Part shown: positions 61,372-64,000 of the stretch, one piece after another
How positions within the stretch are numbered: position 1 is the first letter of the stretch
Layout: every line of letters starts with the position of its first letter
Source of the DNA: Sphingosinicellaceae bacterium
GTDB taxonomy: Bacteria; Pseudomonadota; Alphaproteobacteria; Sphingomonadales; Sphingomonadaceae
NCBI GenBank assembly: GCA_019285715.1
Contig: CP079108.1
Location: 2,619,001 to 2,683,000 of the forward strand
DNA length: 64,000 nucleotides
Direction: 5' to 3'
Position numbers and translations under genes: made by a program
Notes under the pieces: model-generated
The model's database searches: none
What the model was told of the DNA's origin: nothing
What the model saw: only the letters and a program-made list of their open reading frames with translations

Positions 61372-61752
61372 TCAGCTTTTGTGGGCCGCCTGTGGCGCGG
61401 CGAGCAGATCGGCGAGCAGCGACGTCGCCGGGCCGGTCGCGGCTGCTGCTACCGCCTGCTCCAGCGCCCGGTAGCGCGCCAGCACGTCCGCGCCGAACGG
61501 CGTCAGCGACGCGCCGCCGCCGCGGGTGCCGCCGTGCTCCTTGGCGACCAGCGGCTCGCGCCAGCTGCGGTTCATCGTGTCGACCATCAGCCAGGTGCGG
61601 CGGTAGCTGTAGCCAAGATGGCGCCCCGCCGCCGAGATCGAACCGGTGTCGCGGATCGCCGCGAGCAGGTCGGCCTTGCCCGGCCCGATCGCGAAGCCAT
61701 CGCCACAGACGAACTGCACCTTGAGCTTCAGCGGGGACAGGCGCGGTGACAT
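61372..61752 (-). CDS. modE: Single-domain ModE-type regulator (winged HTH only)
   Basis: 126 residues: the LysR-like winged helix of ModE with ADLLAAIRDTGSISAAGRHL, then GYSYRRTWLMVDTMNRSWRE and a GGTRGGGASLTPFGADVLAR wing. The two molybdate-binding MOP domains that complete E. coli ModE are absent, so molybdate sensing must occur differently, or this is a regulator whose effector domain is a separate protein. It sits directly upstream of modA on the same strand with a ModE-like box between. Confidence 0.88.
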   Translation of the reverse strand: MSPRLSPLKLKVQFVCGDGFAIGPGKADLLAAIRDTGSISAAGRHLGYSYRRTWLMVDTMNRSWREPLVAKEHGGTRGGGASLTPFGADVLARYRALEQAVAAAATGPATSLLADLLAAPQAAHKS

Positions 61753-61830
61753 GCCAAGCCTATTAGCCCAGAACGGCCGCGGCGGAACGCCCTGCCCGCC
61801 GCGGCGGCGATCCGCCTGCCGGTGCCCGGA

Positions 61831-62828
61831 TCAGAGCACCCGACCGGCCTTGGCGGTGGCGAGCCCGCCGATCAGGGCGACCGCCTGCTTGCCGGCATCG
61901 GGTTCGGACAGCGTGCCGTCGGCGATCTCGTCCGCCCAGCCCATCAGTTTCTCGCCGGTGACCGAGCCGGTCGCGGCGACCTCGGTGACGGTCAGCGGCG
62001 TGTTGCCCGCGAGACTCGCATCCCAGGCGCGGCGGACGCCCGCCCAGTAGTTCGCGGTCCTGGCCCAATAGGCATCGGCGGCGGCGGTGTCGAAGCTCGC
62101 GTCGCGGTCGTAGGTGTTGACGACGGTCTCGTCGACGTAGGTGACGAGCTTGCCATCCTTCAGGCCGAGCTTGTTGTTGTCCTGCTCGTGGACCCAGCGG
62201 TCGGGGTCAGGGCGTGGCGGTTGACGCCGTAATAGCGGTCGTAGACCGGGTGGCGGGTCGCGTCCCGGCGGGCCAGCGGCCGCCAGGTCGGGGCGCTCGT
62301 CCAGCTCGCGACGCCGCCGAGATAGGTCCAGCGCCCGATGCCGCCGTAGCGCGGTGAATCGTCGGTCTGCCAGACCGTCTGCGACCACGCGCCGGTCGCG
62401 TCGGCGGCGGCCACCGGCTCGGCGGCCCAGACCGAGGCGCCGCGATAGGTCAGCACGGTCCTCGGCTGCCAGGTCCAGTCCTGCCGCCAGTGCTTGATGA
62501 CGACCGGCTTGGCGGCCTTGTCGGCGGAGTCGCCGACGACGAACAGGTGCTGGAGCACGATGTGGTCGCCGGTGTCGACGACGACGCGGACGACCTCGTG
62601 GCCGCCCTGGACCTTGCCCGGGATCGGTGTGTAGCCGGGCACGAAGGCGACCTTCTCGCGGAAGTCGAACTTGACCTTGAAGGTCCCGGCCATCGCCAGG
62701 ATGGCGCGGCGGTCTGCTTCCGGGACGGTCGCCGTGGCCTCGCTGACGGGCGCGGCGAGCAGCGGCGCGCCGACGGTCCCGCCGGTCGCCAAGGCCAGCG
62801 CCAACAGTGCCAATTTCCAGTCGTTCAT
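61831..62828 (-). pseudogene. Secreted conserved protein (DUF6607-like) with a single-base frameshift
   Basis: From ATG 62828 (GAGGG upstream) a signal peptide (WKLALLALALATGGTVGAP) and family-like text (HEVVRVVVDTGDHIVLQHLF, VIKHWRQDWTWQPRTVLTYR) run to about 62207. There the frame shifts by one base in a G4 run (62203-62206; C4 on the coding strand). The continuation is clear in the next frame (WVHEQDNNKLGLKDGKLVTY) and runs to a stop at 61831. Reading through gives about 333 residues and an uninterrupted protein. It is divergent from the heme-type TonB receptor, where this family often sits. It could be a true pseudogene or a sequencing error. Confidence 0.82.
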
Positions 62829-62866
62829 CGTCAATCCCTCGAAGCTTGTCCCGGTCTTTTGCCATG

Positions 62867-62917
62867 ATTGCGATTGACTCGCAATATCTACATGGTGTTA
62901 TTGCGATCCATTCGCAG
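62867..62917. promoter_or_regulatory. Two iron-box-like palindromes upstream of the TonB receptor
   Basis: Site 1: ATTGCGA-TTGAC-TCGCAAT, perfect 7-nt arms (62867-62885). Site 2: TTGCGA-TCCAT-TCGCAG (62901-62917, one end mismatch). Centres are 33 bp apart. They lie in the 98-nt gap between the divergent frameshifted gene and the receptor, suiting control of both by a Fur- or Irr-type iron regulator; assignment to a particular regulator is inference. Confidence 0.6.
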
Positions 62918-62926
62918 GGGGACTTG

Positions 62927-64000
62927 ATGACAACAACGACGATGACGACGACGACGATGAAGCGCTACTTGCTGGCCGGCGCGGGCCTCGGCGCGCTGTT
63001 CGGGGCCGGGGCAGGCCATGCGGCGGCGGCAGACGACACGCTCGGCACCATCACGGTCACGGCGACGCGCATCGCGACGCCCGTGATCGAGGCGCCGGCG
63101 ACGGTCAGCGTCATCACCGCCGCACAGATCGACGACCTGCTGATCGACGACATCAAGGACCTCGTGCGCTTCGAGCCCGGCGTGTCGGTGCGGGCGCAGC
63201 CGTCGCGCTTCACCGCGGCGCTCGGCTCGACGGGCCGCGACGGCAACAGCGGCTTCACCATCCGTGGCCTCGAAGGCAACCGCGTGCTGATCCAGACCGA
63301 CGGCATCCGGCTCCCGGACGCCTTCGCGTTCGGCGCACAGGCCAACGGGCGCGGCGACTACGCCGACCTCGACCTGCTCAAGTCGGTCGAGATCCTGCGC
63401 GGCCCGGCGTCGCCGCTGTACGGCAGTGACGGCGTCGCGGGCGCGGTCAGCTTCATCACCAGGGACCCCGAGGACCTGCTCGCGGTCGGTGCCAATGTCG
63501 GCGGCCGGCTGCGGCTCGGCTATTCCGACGCCGACGGCAACTGGACCAAGGCGGGTGCCGTCGCGGGGCGAAGCGGCGACCTGCAGGCGATGGTCGCCTA
63601 CACCCGCCGCGACGGCCACGCCCTCGACGACAAAGGCAAGAACGACAGCGCCAGCGTGCTTCGCACGACGCCCAACCCGACCGACGTCGACAACGACGCC
63701 GTGCTCGCCAAGCTGGTCTGGACCCCTGCCCCCGGCCACCGCCTCCGCGCCACCTACGAGCACAACGACCGCACCGTCGACACCGACGTGCTCAGCGCCA
63801 TCGCGCTCCCGCCGCTGGGCGCGAGCAGCACGCTGAGCCTCCTCGCGCACGACACCAGCCGCCGCGACCGCGCCAGCCTCGACTGGGGCTACAAGGGCGA
63901 AGGCATCGTCGAGCAGGCCAGCCTGATCGGCTATTGGCAGGACAGCCGGACCCGCCAGTTCAGCGCCGAGGACCGCAACGTCTCCGCCGACCGGACCCGC
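62927..64000 (+). CDS. TonB-dependent hemoglobin/heme-type receptor (partial, N-terminal part)
   Basis: Open from ATG 62927 (AGGGGG 6 nt upstream) to the window edge (358 codons). A threonine-rich start (MTTTTMTTTTMKRYLLAGAG) leads into a signal peptide. The plug follows: TITVTATRIATPVIEAPATV, VRFEPGVSVRAQPSRF, NSGFTIRGLEGNRVLIQTDG and SVEILRGPASPLYGSDGVAG. The GRDGNSGFTIRGLEGNRV pattern is that of hemoglobin/transferrin/lactoferrin receptors. The ACG repeat in the first codons could be slippage-prone. The barrel continues beyond the window. Confidence 0.9.
   Translation, partial: MTTTTMTTTTMKRYLLAGAGLGALFGAGAGHAAAADDTLGTITVTATRIATPVIEAPATVSVITAAQIDDLLIDDIKDLVRFEPGVSVRAQPSRFTAALGSTGRDGNSGFTIRGLEGNRVLIQTDGIRLPDAFAFGAQANGRGDYADLDLLKSVEILRGPASPLYGSDGVAGAVSFITRDPEDLLAVGANVGGRLRLGYSDADGNWTKAGAVAGRSGDLQAMVAYTRRDGHALDDKGKNDSASVLRTTPNPTDVDNDAVLAKLVWTPAPGHRLRATYEHNDRTVDTDVLSAIALPPLGASSTLSLLAHDTSRRDRASLDWGYKGEGIVEQASLIGYWQDSRTRQFSAEDRNVSADRTR

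Noticed and set aside
1-64000. CRISPR arrays, tRNA, rRNA, prophage or integrative-element boundaries
   Set aside because: No regularly spaced repeats, tRNA cloverleaf, rRNA segment, integrase or phage structural gene was recognised in reading both strands.

Overview
High-GC bacterial chromosome segment, probably from an alphaproteobacterium of the Sphingomonadales. The evidence is the very G+C-rich codon use, two TonB-dependent receptors, Wza/BY-kinase exopolysaccharide genes, an AcsAB-type fused cellulose synthase with a bcsD gene, a sphingomonad-style palindromic repeat, and several GTG/TTG starts. The genus is not resolved. No rRNA, tRNA or CRISPR was seen. Genes are densely packed, often with 1-11 nt overlaps; the low-GC stretches are intergenic (about 10.48-10.74 kb and 17.1-17.8 kb).

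Layout. 0-10.4 kb: housekeeping and accessory genes, with a two-subunit molybdenum oxidoreductase (iorA plus partial iorB), a secreted TPR protein, outer-membrane phospholipase A, a PLP enzyme, DNA polymerase IV, a periplasmic aspartic protease, two transglutaminase-like proteins and an N-formylglutamate amidohydrolase. 10.7-13.2 kb: an IS21-family element (istA/istB) that has replaced the 3' end of an exopolysaccharide BY-kinase gene. 13.2-32.1 kb: a polysaccharide island with BY-kinase, Wza, small secreted and membrane proteins, a complete cellulose operon (small BcsR-like protein, bcsQ, bcsAB, bcsC, bcsD, bcsZ), a Wzx-type flippase, a GT8 glycosyltransferase and a polysaccharide pyruvyl transferase. 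32.2-35.1 kb: an esterase-like protein, a RoxA-type ribosomal oxygenase and RluE.

35.2-44.1 kb: a catabolic-looking locus under an IclR regulator. One arm carries a citrate-synthase-like lyase and two zinc-site MetE-like methyltransferases. The other carries a class III CoA-transferase, the IclR regulator, a TonB-dependent receptor, a VOC protein and an alpha/beta hydrolase. The two promoters of this locus share a 35-nt bipartite palindromic operator (25/35 identical), so I infer one regulon and possibly an undescribed pathway. 44.0-51.6 kb: an NtrY/NtrC-like two-component system next to a HlyD/MacB-type ABC exporter. The exporter is preceded by a sigma-54 promoter, a 44-codon membrane micro-ORF and two tandem palindromes spaced two helical turns apart.

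52-64 kb: a PaoABC-type molybdenum aldehyde oxidoreductase, a MHYT-PAS-PAS-GGDEF-EAL c-di-GMP protein (a plausible input to the PilZ domain of cellulose synthase), a quinone-reductase-like MDR protein, modA and a single-domain ModE with a ModE-like operator between them, a frameshifted secreted protein, and the start of a heme-type TonB receptor behind two iron-box-like palindromes. Molybdate uptake and regulation beside one molybdo-enzyme, with a second at the other end of the window, form a recurring theme.
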